Assembly: GCF_023502145.1 (NCBI RefSeq)
Contig: NZ_JAMFLI010000004.1
Location: 124,001-188,000 of the forward strand
DNA length: 64,000 nucleotides
Direction: 5' to 3'
Source: Craterilacuibacter sp. RT1T
GTDB taxonomy: Bacteria; Pseudomonadota; Gammaproteobacteria; Burkholderiales; Chromobacteriaceae
How positions within the stretch are numbered: the first letter of the stretch is position 1; every line of letters begins with the position of its first letter. The notes beneath the pieces are model-generated. The model ran no database searches. It worked only from the letters and a program-made list of their open reading frames with translations, and was not told where the DNA came from. This document shows positions 51,769 to 61,289 of the stretch, in pieces. The translations under genes and the position numbers were made by a program.

Positions 51769-52497
51769 TTAGTGGGCGCGTAACTGCCCGAGGAATTGCT
51801 TGGCGCGTTCATGCTGGGGATTACCAAAAAACGCTTCCGGCGTTGCCTGCTCGACAATCTGGCCTTGATCAACAAACACGACATAATCGGCCACGTCGCG
51901 CGCAAAACCCATCTCATGGGTCACGCACATCATGGTCATGCCGGACTTGGCCAGATCACGCATCACCTGCAAGACCTCACCGACCATTTCCGGGTCCAGC
52001 GCCGATGTCGGTTCGTCAAACAACATCACCTTGGGCTGCATGGCCAAGCCGCGGGCAATCGCCACACGCTGCTGCTGACCACCGGATAACTGGGCAGGAA
52101 AGGCGTCTTTTTTGTGTGCCAGTCCCACGCGCTCCAGCAGTTCAACCGCCAGCTTGTCGGCGGCTGCCTTGTCCATTTTTTTGACGCGGATGGGGGAGAG
52201 CGTGATGTTGTCGAGTACCGACAAATGAGGATAAAGATTGAAGTGCTGGAATACGAAACCGACTTCGGCACGCAGCAAATTAAGATCGGTCTTGGGGTCG
52301 GTCACCGACTTGCCATCGACCCAGATTTCGCCTTCGCTGATGGTCTCCAGCTGATTGATGGTGCGAATCAGCGTGGATTTTCCCGAACCGGAAGGTCCGC
52401 ATACCACCACGACCTCGCCCTGATTGACGTTTAGATTAACGCCATTGAGAACATGCAGGTCCTTGAACCACTTATGAACATTGATAAGCTTGATCAT
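51769..52497 (-). CDS. amino-acid ABC transporter ATP-binding protein, copy 2
   Basis: 242 residues from ATG 52497. Walker [52 protein letters not shown]. Similar to gltL but clearly divergent in the middle. No permease follows in this pair, so it may share GltJK. Confidence 0.9.
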   Translation of the reverse strand: MIKLINVHKWFKDLHVLNGVNLNVNQGEVVVVCGPSGSGKSTLIRTINQLETISEGEIWVDGKSVTDPKTDLNLLRAEVGFVFQHFNLYPHLSVLDNITLSPIRVKKMDKAAADKLAVELLERVGLAHKKDAFPAQLSGGQQQRVAIARGLAMQPKVMLFDEPTSALDPEMVGEVLQVMRDLAKSGMTMMCVTHEMGFARDVADYVVFVDQGQIVEQATPEAFFGNPQHERAKQFLGQLRAH

Positions 52498-52749
52498 GGC
52501 GCACGCCTTCACCGTTAGTGATTTTTCCCGGCTGCTGACACCTCCACCCACAGACCGGATCACGCACGGATCGGATAGATACGCCCGATTGAACAGGCCG
52601 CCCCTAGGTCTGTCACTGGTCGCCATGCCCCGAAGAGCCCGAGGCATGGCGCGATCAGCAAGCTACTTTGTAATTTGCATACAATATGCCGCGTTTTCGC
52701 GATCTTGTCATGTACGGCCGCATAAAATGGCCGGTTTTATCTGTCCGGA

Positions 52750-53520
52750 TCAGGCCAACAGATAGTTGGCAATGGCTACATACTGTTCCACCGCCAGATT
52801 TTCAGCCCGCAGGCCCGGGTCTATGCCCAATGCCTCGAAGCCGGCCAGATCCAATACGCCTTTAAGGTTATTACGCAGGGTCTTGCGACGCTGGGCAAAA
52901 GCCTTGGACACGATATCGGCAAACAGCGCCTCGTCTTTGACTACGCCACAACGGCCCGGCACCGGAATCATGCGCACCACGGCCGAATCGACCTTGGGTG
53001 GCGGCCAGAATGCACCTGGCGGCACCATCAACACCAAATCCATATCGAAATGGTACTGCAGCATGACCGACAGCCGGCCATAATCGGCGGTAGACGGCTC
53101 GGCCACCATGCGCTCGACCACTTCTTTTTGCAGCATGAACTGCATGTCGACCACCCGCTCGGGGAAGGCGGACAAATGAAATAGCAGCGGCGTGGAAATA
53201 TTGTAGGGCAGGTTGCCGACCAGCTTGATGCGCTCACCCAGCGAGGAAAAATCAAATGCCAGCGCGTCGCCTTCATGTATGGTCAGGCGCTCGGGCGGGA
53301 AAGCGGTTTTCAGCTTGCTGATGATGTCGCGGTCGATTTCCACCACATGCAGGTGTTTGACCCGGTCCAGCAGGGGACGGGTCAGCGCCCCCAGGCCGGG
53401 GCCGATCTCGACAACGATGTCGTCCGGCTTGGCGCCGACGGCATTTACGATACTTTCGATCACCTGCGCATCCTGCAGGAAATTCTGACCGAAGCGTTTA
53501 CGGGGGATATGTTGGCTCAT
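52750..53520 (-). CDS. rsmA: 16S rRNA dimethyladenosine transferase
   Basis: 256 residues from ATG 53520 (MSQHIPRKRFGQNFL). SAM motif VVEIGPGLGALT, catalytic NLPYNIST, and FGQNFL at the N-terminus define KsgA/RsmA. It dimethylates two adenosines near the 3' end of 16S rRNA during 30S maturation. Neighbouring pdxA or surA, common elsewhere, is absent. Confidence 0.95.
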   Translation of the reverse strand: MSQHIPRKRFGQNFLQDAQVIESIVNAVGAKPDDIVVEIGPGLGALTRPLLDRVKHLHVVEIDRDIISKLKTAFPPERLTIHEGDALAFDFSSLGERIKLVGNLPYNISTPLLFHLSAFPERVVDMQFMLQKEVVERMVAEPSTADYGRLSVMLQYHFDMDLVLMVPPGAFWPPPKVDSAVVRMIPVPGRCGVVKDEALFADIVSKAFAQRRKTLRNNLKGVLDLAGFEALGIDPGLRAENLAVEQYVAIANYLLA

Positions 53521-53670
53521 AGGCTTACGGATTCTCGGATGACCGATTGTAAACTGCCCGACAAGCCGGATGCTAATTTCCATGGCATAGATGGGCGTTT
53601 TTATTGCAGAACGATGCCTGCGCACAGCATCCGCACGGAGATACGGCAAGGCAGCGACAGCATATTTCTG

Positions 53671-54081
53671 TTACAACCATGCCTTGATAGCTAGCACCAG
53701 CATGGCGTAACGCAAGCATTTACCCAAAACGATCCAGACAAGGCAAGGCAAAACCGGCAAGCGCAGCCAGCCGGCAGCCAAAGGCAGCGCGTCCCCCAGC
53801 ACCGGCACCCAGGACAGCAAAAGCGCCGCCGGGCCAAAACGCTGCAAAGCACTTAGCGCCCGGCCGGTCAGCTCTTTTCTCGGCGCCAAACGCCCCAGAT
53901 ACAAGCTGCTGGCACTGCCTAGCGAATTGGCCAGCGTCGCCAGCAGCAGGGCAGCCAACCACCACGATGGCCACTGGTAAAGAAAAGCACCCAGCGCAAG
54001 CTCGGAGTTGCCCGGCAAGACCGTCGCCGACAAAAAGGCCGATAGCGCCAAGCCACCCAAGCCCAGCCAGACTGCATCCAT
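53671..54081 (-). CDS. YqaA-type DedA/SNARE-associated membrane protein
   Basis: 136 residues with three or four helices; ATVLPGNSELALGAFLYQ and GRLAPRKELTGRALSALQRFG fit the YqaA branch of the DedA-like family. Membrane-homeostasis function only inferred. Start overlaps the cyaY stop (TGATG). Confidence 0.85.
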   Translation of the reverse strand: MDAVWLGLGGLALSAFLSATVLPGNSELALGAFLYQWPSWWLAALLLATLANSLGSASSLYLGRLAPRKELTGRALSALQRFGPAALLLSWVPVLGDALPLAAGWLRLPVLPCLVWIVLGKCLRYAMLVLAIKAWL

Positions 54082-54401
54082 CAGGCCGACAGCTCGAAAT
54101 CTTCGCCGCTGGCCGCGCGTACGGCCTGCGACAGGGTGCTAAAGAATTCGGCGCCGTCACGCGCCGCAATCCAGCGCCCGTCGGCTTGCAGGGCAAAGTG
54201 GTAGCCACCGCTCTTGGCCGCAATCCACACCTCCTGATTGGCGCTATGGCGGTTAACCACAATTTTGCCGCCATCCTCGAACTCGATTTCCAGCACATTG
54301 CCGTTCAATACGCTGTCTACATCCAGCCCGGCCTGCTCCAGTGCCTCATCAATCCGGCTAAACAGGCGGTCGGTCAGCTTGAGAAATTCACTTTCGTTCA
54401 T
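54081..54401 (-). CDS. cyaY: frataxin-like iron protein CyaY
   Basis: 106 residues. Acidic helix 1 (FSRIDEALEQAGLDVDSVLNG) and sheet strands NVLEIEFEDGGKIVVNRH and QEVWIAAKSGGYHF are the frataxin fold. It regulates Fe-S cluster assembly through IscS. Divergent from lptM-lysA, a conserved arrangement in proteobacteria. Confidence 0.94.
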   Translation of the reverse strand: MNESEFLKLTDRLFSRIDEALEQAGLDVDSVLNGNVLEIEFEDGGKIVVNRHSANQEVWIAAKSGGYHFALQADGRWIAARDGAEFFSTLSQAVRAASGEDFELSA

Positions 54402-54500
54402 GTCTTTTTATCCACAGTTGCACCCGGACAGCACCAGGCTATTGGGCGACCGCGTCGCCCTTTGTTAGTATGACGATTTTGCCACATCGGGCACTTCGAT

Positions 54501-54614
54501 ATGCGAACCGTGATCACCTTGCTGGCTTTATCCCTACTTATCAGCGCCTGCGGCTTTAAAGGCCCGCTGTATCTGCCCAAAGACGCTCCCGCCAAAACTC
54601 AGGAAAAATCGTGA
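54501..54614 (+). CDS. lptM: LPS translocon maturation lipoprotein LptM (YifL)
   Basis: 37 residues from ATG 54501: MRTVITLLALSLLISACGFK, lipobox LISAC with Cys17, then GPLYLPKD, the conserved family signature. LptM binds LptDE and promotes correct disulfides in the LPS translocon. The stop overlaps the lysA GTG start (GTGA). Normal size for the family. Confidence 0.9.
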   Translation: MRTVITLLALSLLISACGFKGPLYLPKDAPAKTQEKS

Positions 54615-55861
54615 ACGCTTTTCACTACCACCATGATCAATTGCAGGTCGAAGACCTGGCGCTGGCCGATATTGCCCGCGAATTCGGTACGCCTTGCTTT
54701 GTCTACTCGGCAGAAGCACTGACCAAGGCCTTTACTGCCTACCAGAACGCATTTGCCGCACTGGATCCGCTGATCTGCTATGCGATCAAGGCCAACTCCA
54801 ATCTGTCCATCCTGCAATTGTTTGCCCGGCTGGGTGCAGGCTTCGACATTGTGTCCGGTGGCGAACTGGCGCGCGTACTGGCGGCCGGCGCCCGCGCCGA
54901 CAAGATTGTCTTCTCCGGCGTAGGCAAGACCGCTGCCGAGATGAAAATGGCGCTGGAGGCCGGCATCCACTGCTTCAATATCGAATCGGTCAACGAACTG
55001 CTGCGCCTGAACGAAGTTGCCGGCAAGCTGGGCCTGAAGGCGCCGGTCAGCTTGCGCGTCAACCCCAACGTCGACGCCATGACCCACCCGTATATTTCCA
55101 CCGGTCTCAAAGACAATAAGTTCGGCATCGCCTTCGATATGGCCTTTGATGTCTACCGCGAAGCGGCGGCCTTGCCCAATCTGCAAGTGACCGGCATTGA
55201 CTGCCATATCGGCTCGCAACTGACTGATGCCAGCCCTCTGGTCGAGGCACTCGACCGCCTGCTGGCACTGATCGACCGTCTGGATGAGGCCGGTATCACG
55301 CTGCAACACGTCGATATCGGTGGCGGCCTGGGCATACGCTATAGCGATGAAACCCCGCCGGATCTGGCGGCTTACGCCGCCCAGATCGAACAGCGCCTGG
55401 CCGGGCGCGCACTCAAGCTGGTAATGGAGCCGGGGCGCTCGCTGGTGGGCAACGCCGGCGTTCTGCTGACGCAGGTTGAATACCTGAAGCTGGGTGAGAG
55501 CAAGAATTTTGCCGTGGTGGATGCCGCGATGAACGATCTGCTGCGCCCTTCGCTGTATTCGGCCTACCACGGTATTTTGCCGGTCGAACAACATGCCAAT
55601 CTCAGCCCGCTGCTGTGCGATGTGGTCGGCCCGATCTGCGAATCCAGCGATTTTCTCGGCAAGAACCGCGAACTGGCAGTGAAAGAGGGCGATCTCTTGG
55701 CCGTGATGTCGGCCGGTGCCTATGGCTCGACCATGTCCAGCAATTACAACACCCGTACCCGTGCCGCCGAAGTTTTGGTATCCGGCAAGGAAACCCGCCT
55801 GATTCGCCGCCGCGAAACGCTGGACGAGTTGCTGGCCAACGAAAAGGCGCTGCTGCAATGA
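54611..55861 (+). CDS. lysA: diaminopimelate decarboxylase
   Basis: 416 residues, starting at GTG 54611, which overlaps the lptM stop; the next in-frame options would cut conserved sequence. PLP lysine in CYAIKANSN, HIGSQLTD, the GGGLGIRY loop and CESSDFLGKNR near the active site are present. Makes lysine from meso-diaminopimelate. Coupled downstream to a GNAT gene. Confidence 0.95.
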   Translation: MNAFHYHHDQLQVEDLALADIAREFGTPCFVYSAEALTKAFTAYQNAFAALDPLICYAIKANSNLSILQLFARLGAGFDIVSGGELARVLAAGARADKIVFSGVGKTAAEMKMALEAGIHCFNIESVNELLRLNEVAGKLGLKAPVSLRVNPNVDAMTHPYISTGLKDNKFGIAFDMAFDVYREAAALPNLQVTGIDCHIGSQLTDASPLVEALDRLLALIDRLDEAGITLQHVDIGGGLGIRYSDETPPDLAAYAAQIEQRLAGRALKLVMEPGRSLVGNAGVLLTQVEYLKLGESKNFAVVDAAMNDLLRPSLYSAYHGILPVEQHANLSPLLCDVVGPICESSDFLGKNRELAVKEGDLLAVMSAGAYGSTMSSNYNTRTRAAEVLVSGKETRLIRRRETLDELLANEKALLQ

Positions 55862-56334
55862 CCATCACCATTCGCCCGATGGATCTGAGCGATGCGGCCG
55901 AGCGCGACTTGCTGGTACGCCTGACCGATGCCTATGCCCATGACCCCATGGGTGGCGGGGAAGGATTGTCGGACTATGCGCGCACCCATCTGGCCGATGC
56001 GCTCGCCGCGCATCCCGGGCTGTTTGCCTTTGTCGCCGAACAAGCCGGCGAGCCGGTCGGGCACGCGCTGTGCATTACCGGTTTCTCCAGCTTTTATGCC
56101 GCGCCCAACTGCAATCTGCACGATCTGTCGGTTTTAGCCAGCGCGCGCGGCCAAGGCTTGGGACGACGGCTACTACAGACGGTCGAAGCAGAAGCGCGCA
56201 AGCGCAAGCTGTGTAAAATCGTACTGGAAGTGCGCCCGGACAATGCCATCGGACAGACGCTGTATGGCGCAGAAGGATTTACCCTGTCCGGCTTATGCGG
56301 CCAGGCCTACCAGTTGATGGAAAAGCCGCTGTAA
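55858..56334 (+). CDS. GNAT family N-acetyltransferase
   Basis: 158 residues from ATG 55858, overlapping the lysA stop (ATGA). Acetyl-CoA loop in LASARGQGLGRRLLQTVE and the C-terminal LYGAEGFTLSG are standard. Substrate unknown; coupling to lysA hints at amino-acid or related small-molecule acetylation. Confidence 0.9.
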   Translation: MTITIRPMDLSDAAERDLLVRLTDAYAHDPMGGGEGLSDYARTHLADALAAHPGLFAFVAEQAGEPVGHALCITGFSSFYAAPNCNLHDLSVLASARGQGLGRRLLQTVEAEARKRKLCKIVLEVRPDNAIGQTLYGAEGFTLSGLCGQAYQLMEKPL

Positions 56335-56357
56335 ACACCAAGATGAAGCACGCCATC

Positions 56358-56379
56358 ACGGCAGCCTGTGGGCTGCCGT
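56358..56379. terminator. hairpin between GNAT and piuC genes
   Basis: ACGGCAGCC, loop TGTG, GGCTGCCGT followed by TGCTGTTT. Lies between convergent genes. Confidence 0.6.
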
Positions 56380-56397
56380 TGCTGTTTATGCAAGGCG

Positions 56398-57078
56398 TCA
56401 GAGCTCGCTCCACATCCTTAGCAGATTGTGATAGTTCGCGGTAAGCATCACCGTTTCTTCGCCATCCCCCAGACGCGTGCGCAAGCTGCTGATGGCGCGG
56501 TCCATATCGAATAACAGCGTGCGTTTGGCGTCGTCGCGCACCATGCTCTGGGTCCAGAAAAACGAAGCAATACGCGCGCCGCGCGTCACCGGCTCAACCC
56601 GATGCAGGCTGGTCGACGGGTAAAGAATCATGTCGCCGGCCGGCAGCTTGATGCTGTGACTGCCGTAGCAATCTTCAACCACCAGCTCGCCGCCATCGTA
56701 TTCGTCCGGCCCGGTAAAAAACAGCGTACACGACACATCGGTACGTACCCAGGCGCCGCTGAACGGATCGGTGCGTACGGCATTATCCACATGATTGCCG
56801 AAGTCCATTCCGCCCTGATAGCAGTTAAACAAGGGGGGAAATACCTGCTTGGGCAAGGCCGCGGAAAAGAACTGCGCATTGCGCGCCAGCGCCGCCTCGA
56901 CCATGACCTGCAACTCGCGCGCTTCGGCCGTCTCCTGCGGCAACTGCAAATTGCGCTTGGCTTGTGCCGACTGGGTGCCGGCGGTGATACGGCCATCGGC
57001 CCAAGGCGCGCGGGCGAGCAGGGCACGGCCGTGTGCGAGTTCTTCAGGAGTCAGGACGTCGGGGATATGCAGCAGCAT
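56398..57078 (-). CDS. piuC: PKHD-type Fe(II)/2-oxoglutarate hydroxylase PiuC (YbiX)
   Basis: 226 residues. Iron ligands H96, D98 (GNHVDNA) and H159 (TSLHRVEP), with R169 for 2-oxoglutarate. PiuC genes accompany TonB siderophore receptors (Fiu/PiuA) in many bacteria; the substrate is unknown. Here it follows such a receptor by 70 bases, though a terminator-like hairpin lies between. Confidence 0.93.
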   Translation of the reverse strand: MLLHIPDVLTPEELAHGRALLARAPWADGRITAGTQSAQAKRNLQLPQETAEARELQVMVEAALARNAQFFSAALPKQVFPPLFNCYQGGMDFGNHVDNAVRTDPFSGAWVRTDVSCTLFFTGPDEYDGGELVVEDCYGSHSIKLPAGDMILYPSTSLHRVEPVTRGARIASFFWTQSMVRDDAKRTLLFDMDRAISSLRTRLGDGEETVMLTANYHNLLRMWSEL

Positions 57079-57090
57079 GTTAGCTTCCGT

Positions 57091-57134
57091 AAAAAAAACC
57101 CGCCGGGCTCGAAGAAAAATGCTTCGGCCGGCGG
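57091..57134 (-). terminator. Rho-independent terminator after the siderophore receptor
   Basis: On the minus strand, CCGCCGGCCGAAG and CTTCGAGCCCGGCGG form an imperfect stem around CATTTTT and are followed by eight Ts. Confidence 0.7.
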
Positions 57135-57148
57135 CAAGGAGTGAAGGG

Positions 57149-59326
57149 TCAGAATTTCATGCCCAGCGTCAGCTCTGCACCACGTTGGGCACCATAGGTC
57201 GCATGGCCGCCGTACAGACCTTCGTAGTGCTTTTCATTCAGCAGGTTATTGATGTTGAGCTGCGCCTTGTAGTGGCGTGTTTCGTAAGCAAGCATCGCAC
57301 TGACGACCAGATACTCCGGCAATACATTGGTGTTGGCCTCGGTCGCATAGCGCTTGCCGACCCAGTTGGCGCCGCCACCGGCGGTAATTTCCGGCGTGAT
57401 GCGGTAGCTGGTCCACAGGTTGGCGGTAAAGTTGGGCGTATTGCGCGGGCGCTTGCCTTCGGTGCCCAGATGCGAACCGGCCTTGTCGATGCTGGCTTCC
57501 AGATAAGTCGCCCCGGCAAACACCTCCCAGCGCTCGTTCAGGCGACCGGCAACTTCCAGTTCGGCACCGTCAGTATGGCGCTTGCCCGATAGCGTCACCA
57601 CATCCGGAATCAGCGGATCGGTATTGCGCTCGTTGGTTTTCTCGATGCGGAACAGTGCACCGCGCAGCAGCAAATCACCTTCCAGCAGGTCCAGCTTGGC
57701 ACCCAGCTCCATATTGCGGTTCTTCTCCGGCCCGACCTTCTCGCTCGCCTTGTCCAGCGCATAGGTTTCGCCCGATGGATTGAACGAGGTGCCGTAGCTG
57801 GCGTAGTAAGACTGCACGGCCGTCGGCTGCCAGATCAGGCCGGTTCGCCAGCTCCATACATTGTCGCTGCGGCTGGCGTCATAGGAGGTTTTAGCATTGA
57901 GTGCACCGCTGTCCTTATTGAAGTTTTGCGTACGATAGTCGCCGCGTAGATGATCAAAACGCGCGCCGACAAGCGCCTTCCACTGGGGCGCCAGCGTGAT
58001 GAAATCCTGCCCGTAAAGCGCAGCGCCGTCGGCGACATAGTCGCGGTGGCTGGTCTTGCCCCATTTGAGATTCGGCGTGTCTGCTGGATTAGGCGCGCCG
58101 ACGCTGGTCGACGGCTGGCTGGTGCCCGTCAGATTGTCGTGACGGTCGGTATACGAACGCTCGCGCGTCAGCTCCAGCCCGGCCAGCAACTGGTGGCGCA
58201 GGCCGCCAAACTCAAGATCGGTGGTGAAGTCGGTCTGGTTCGACCAGGTTTCATCCACGCCATTGCGCTGCTTAAGCGAACGCGCCATCACACTGCTGTC
58301 GGTCACTGGCATCCCCGGCTTAACGCCGGACAAGCGTGGCGCGGTCGGCGCGGCATCGCGTTCATAACGCGCATAGCGCAGCTGGTTTTTGACCTTGCTC
58401 TTGTCGCTGAAGCGGTGTTCAAGCACGGCGGTGGCCAGATCGGTCTTGGTATCCTCGTAGTCAAGCCCGGACAGGCCGTAGTAGCGCTTATACGGCACAT
58501 CGAGCGGCTCAAGCGTATTCGGGTCAAACGGCACACCGTAGTCGGTATTGTTGTGCTCGGTCAGGTGCAGATAAGACAGCGTGAGCGAAGTCGGGCCATC
58601 CAGACCGATAGCGATTGACGGCGCAAAGCCGTAGCGCTCGTCGTCGTGCACGGTGCGGCCATTGTTCTTTTTCTCCGCCATGACGTTCAGCCGTACGGCC
58701 ATATTGTCGTTTTCGGCGTAGTTGATGTCGGCCGTAGCACGCAGCTTGTTGTCGGTACCAATGACCAGCTCGCCCTGCTGCTGGTTGCCGGCATAAGGCT
58801 GCTTGCTGGACAGATTGATCACGCCGCCGGTCGAACCGCGACCGAACAGCATCGAGCTTGGCCCTTTGAGCACTTCCACTTTTTCGGTGTTGAACAGGTC
58901 GCGCGTGTACTGGCCGATATCGCGCGCGCCATCCACGAACAGATCGGTGGTGGTGGCAAAGCCGCGCATCACAATCTGGTCGCCGGTACGGCCGCCTTCA
59001 CCGGCGGCGAAAGTCAGCCCCGAAACATTCTTCAAGGCATCTTTAAGCGTGTCCGCCCCCTGATCTTCGATCAGCTGCTGGTTAATCACGGTGACCGACT
59101 GTGGAATGTCGCGCAGCGCCTGCTGCATCTTGCCTATGCTGGATGCACCGGTGGCCAGCGTGCCGCGTACCGCCTGTTCGCCGACAACTTGCACCGCATC
59201 CAGACGCTGCGCCTGCTCTGCCGCCTGAGCCAGAGCAGGGCACAAGGCCGCGGCCAGCATGCCGGCGGCCAGGGTTGCGCCACGCTGGCCGGCCAAACCG
59301 TTACGCTTCAAATCTTGCTTCATCAT
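57149..59326 (-). CDS. TonB-dependent catecholate siderophore receptor (Fiu/PiuA-like)
   Basis: About 725 residues from ATG 59326 (a second ATG follows directly). Signal peptide to about residue 35, TonB box region near [10 protein letters not shown], plug domain with [20 protein letters not shown] and [19 protein letters not shown], then a 22-strand barrel ending in LTLGMKF with terminal Phe. The plug and piuC neighbour point to a Fiu-type receptor for catecholate iron. Last receptor gene of the tonB-exbB-exbD unit, 96 bases after exbD. Confidence 0.92.
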   Translation of the reverse strand: MMKQDLKRNGLAGQRGATLAAGMLAAALCPALAQAAEQAQRLDAVQVVGEQAVRGTLATGASSIGKMQQALRDIPQSVTVINQQLIEDQGADTLKDALKNVSGLTFAAGEGGRTGDQIVMRGFATTTDLFVDGARDIGQYTRDLFNTEKVEVLKGPSSMLFGRGSTGGVINLSSKQPYAGNQQQGELVIGTDNKLRATADINYAENDNMAVRLNVMAEKKNNGRTVHDDERYGFAPSIAIGLDGPTSLTLSYLHLTEHNNTDYGVPFDPNTLEPLDVPYKRYYGLSGLDYEDTKTDLATAVLEHRFSDKSKVKNQLRYARYERDAAPTAPRLSGVKPGMPVTDSSVMARSLKQRNGVDETWSNQTDFTTDLEFGGLRHQLLAGLELTRERSYTDRHDNLTGTSQPSTSVGAPNPADTPNLKWGKTSHRDYVADGAALYGQDFITLAPQWKALVGARFDHLRGDYRTQNFNKDSGALNAKTSYDASRSDNVWSWRTGLIWQPTAVQSYYASYGTSFNPSGETYALDKASEKVGPEKNRNMELGAKLDLLEGDLLLRGALFRIEKTNERNTDPLIPDVVTLSGKRHTDGAELEVAGRLNERWEVFAGATYLEASIDKAGSHLGTEGKRPRNTPNFTANLWTSYRITPEITAGGGANWVGKRYATEANTNVLPEYLVVSAMLAYETRHYKAQLNINNLLNEKHYEGLYGGHATYGAQRGAELTLGMKF

Positions 59327-59422
59327 TTCTCTCTTATTATCAGTGGGTTGCAGGTAAAACCATATTGTCGCAAGACGCACGCACCCCTCCCCGGGCGCGG
59401 GATCCATCGTCAGACAGGAAAC

Positions 59423-59833
59423 TCAGGGTTGCTGGGTGATAAAGCCGATACGGCTGACGCCGGCCTGCTGCGCGCTGGCCAGCGCTTTGGCGACCAATTC
59501 GTAACGCACGGCCTTGTCGGCACGCACATGCAGTTCAACATCGGGGTGAGAAGCCACCGCCGCTTGCAGCCGTGCCGCAAACGCAGCCTCGCTCAGTGGC
59601 GCATCGTTCCACCACAATGCGCCTGCCGCATCGATGGCCAGTCGTATCTGCTCCGGCTTGTCCTGATGGGCGGCAGCTGCAGCGCGGGGCAAATCGACCC
59701 GTACCGCGTTGCTGAGTAGTGGTGCGGTCACAATAAATACCACCAGCAGCACCAGCATCACATCGACCAGCGGCGTCATATTGATTTCGGCCATCGGCGC
59801 GCCGCTCTCCTCGCTGAAATTACCGAACGCCAT
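59423..59833 (-). CDS. exbD: biopolymer transport protein ExbD
   Basis: 136 residues, one N-terminal helix INMTPLVDVMLVLLVVFIV with the proton-path Asp24, then a periplasmic domain. Powers TonB with ExbB. Overlaps the exbB end by 14 bases. Confidence 0.94.
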   Translation of the reverse strand: MAFGNFSEESGAPMAEINMTPLVDVMLVLLVVFIVTAPLLSNAVRVDLPRAAAAAHQDKPEQIRLAIDAAGALWWNDAPLSEAAFAARLQAAVASHPDVELHVRADKAVRYELVAKALASAQQAGVSRIGFITQQP

Positions 59834-60497
59834 CGCTGCGTCCTCCGCTGGTCAGCAACTGTGCATGCAGGTCATGGGCGAAGTGATCCATCTGCTGCGA
59901 CTGGACCCGCTGTAGCCGGGTAAACGCGTTGTAAGCCAGCACCGCCGGAATCGCAGCGGCAAGACCGGCAGCCGTCGCGACCAGCGCTTCGCCTATCGGC
60001 CCGGCCACCACATCGATACCGGCCTGACCACTGGCGCCGATACCGACCAGCGCGTGATAAATCCCCCATACCGTACCGAACAGGCCGACAAAAGGTGCGG
60101 TTGAGCCGACCGAAGCCAATAGCGTCATGCCGGACTCCAGCCTGGCCGCCTCGCGCATCAGACCACGGCGCAAGGCGCGGGTCAGGTATTCGTCCAGGCC
60201 GCATGCCTGCCCCAGCGACTGGCCGGCATGCACGCGGTAGTGGCTGGCCGCCTCCACCCCTTCGCGGGCGAGCTGCGCCAAAGGGGCAGGGCTGTCGGCA
60301 ATCGTATTCAGCGCCGCACTCCAGTCACTGGCCGCCCATACGGCTTTTTCGACCCGGGCATTGGCACGGCGCGTACGCCACAGTTGCAGCGAGCGCAGCA
60401 CGATCAGCGTCCAGGTCAGGATGGACATGACGATCAGGCATAAGAAGACGGCGGTCAGGACGGCATCGCCCTGCTGAAAAACAAGCATCAGATTCAT
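59820..60497 (-). CDS. exbB: biopolymer transport protein ExbB
   Basis: 225 residues, three helices (about 15-37, 122-142 and 164-184). GLFGTVWGIYHALVGI and IGEALVATAAGLAAAIPAVLAYN are the conserved MotA/TolQ/ExbB core. Overlaps the tonB stop by four bases. Confidence 0.94.
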   Translation of the reverse strand: MNLMLVFQQGDAVLTAVFLCLIVMSILTWTLIVLRSLQLWRTRRANARVEKAVWAASDWSAALNTIADSPAPLAQLAREGVEAASHYRVHAGQSLGQACGLDEYLTRALRRGLMREAARLESGMTLLASVGSTAPFVGLFGTVWGIYHALVGIGASGQAGIDVVAGPIGEALVATAAGLAAAIPAVLAYNAFTRLQRVQSQQMDHFAHDLHAQLLTSGGRSDGVR

Positions 60498-61174
60498 GAT
60501 TGGGCAGACTTGAGTGAAAAATTGACGGGGACAACAAAGCTATGGGCAACCGCCTCTGTACCACGACGGGCGGGGAGGAAACGCCAGCGCTGGACGGCTT
60601 CGCGTGCCGCGCGATCCAGTCGCGGATAACCGCTGCTTTTGGCGAGCGCTACGGATACGGCCTCGCCCGCTGCGCTGACTTCCACCCTGAACTCCGCCGT
60701 GCCCTGCTCGCCGAGCTCGAGCGAGAGCGGTGGATAGGCAGGTTTGGGGTTATGCAGATAGTCGCCGCGATATTGCGGCAGGGTCAGGCTGGCTTGTCCG
60801 TCGTAAGCGGTAGCGGCCGTATCGCTGTTGCCCTCGGCTGCTGCGGTCGTGCTAACGCGCGTGGCGGCCTTGTCAGACACCGCCTCGCCTTGTGACTGAC
60901 GAACGGGAACGGGCACAAGGGGCTGGCGCACTGGGCGTGTGGCGGCCTTCGATGCCAGGCGTGCAGGAGAGGGCGACATGCGCACTGGGGTAGCCGCAGG
61001 CGCTGACGTGGGCGCGGCAGCGTCGCTACTCGCCGGGATAGTGGCCATCTGCATCGCCACCATAGGCAGCGGCTGTGGCGGCTGCAATGCGGCTTGGTTG
61101 CCGGCATACAGCACGACGCCGTGCAGCAGCGTGACGGCAGCAAGAGTGGCAATGGCAAATGGGTTTCTTTTCAT
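60494..61174 (-). CDS. tonB: TonB energy-transducing protein
   Basis: About 226 residues. N-terminal anchor helix (AIATLAAVTLLHGVVLYAG), a Pro/Ala/Thr-rich periplasmic spacer (about 25-120), and a C-terminal TonB domain (YPPLSLELGEQGTAEFRVEV, RAAREAVQRWRFLPARR). The start is either ATG 61174 or ATG 61183; neither has a clear Shine-Dalgarno. A Fur box lies directly upstream. Confidence 0.88.
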   Translation of the reverse strand: MKRNPFAIATLAAVTLLHGVVLYAGNQAALQPPQPLPMVAMQMATIPASSDAAAPTSAPAATPVRMSPSPARLASKAATRPVRQPLVPVPVRQSQGEAVSDKAATRVSTTAAAEGNSDTAATAYDGQASLTLPQYRGDYLHNPKPAYPPLSLELGEQGTAEFRVEVSAAGEAVSVALAKSSGYPRLDRAAREAVQRWRFLPARRGTEAVAHSFVVPVNFSLKSAQS

Positions 61175-61183
61175 GCCGGACAT

Positions 61184-61202
61184 GATAATGCAAATCATTA
61201 TC
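61184..61202. promoter_or_regulatory. Fur box at the tonB start
   Basis: GATAATGCAAATCATTATC matches the classical 19-bp Fur consensus at 17 of 19 positions. It touches the ATG at 61183, so the promoter -10 (GATAAT is present on the minus strand) would lie inside it. Iron-replete Fur should shut off tonB-exbB-exbD and probably the receptor. Confidence 0.85.
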
Positions 61203-61241
61203 ATTTAGAACATGTTTTTTTCGCGGCCAGGTGTATTTTGC

Positions 61242-61271
61242 AAAAAAAACGGCAGCCATCCGGCTGCCGTT
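61242..61271 (-). terminator. Rho-independent terminator after hemL
   Basis: AACGGCAGCC, four-base loop, GGCTGCCGTT; on the minus strand followed by an eight-T run. It lies between hemL and the tonB promoter. Confidence 0.92.
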
Positions 61272-61289
61272 TCGTGGGAAAGACAAGCG

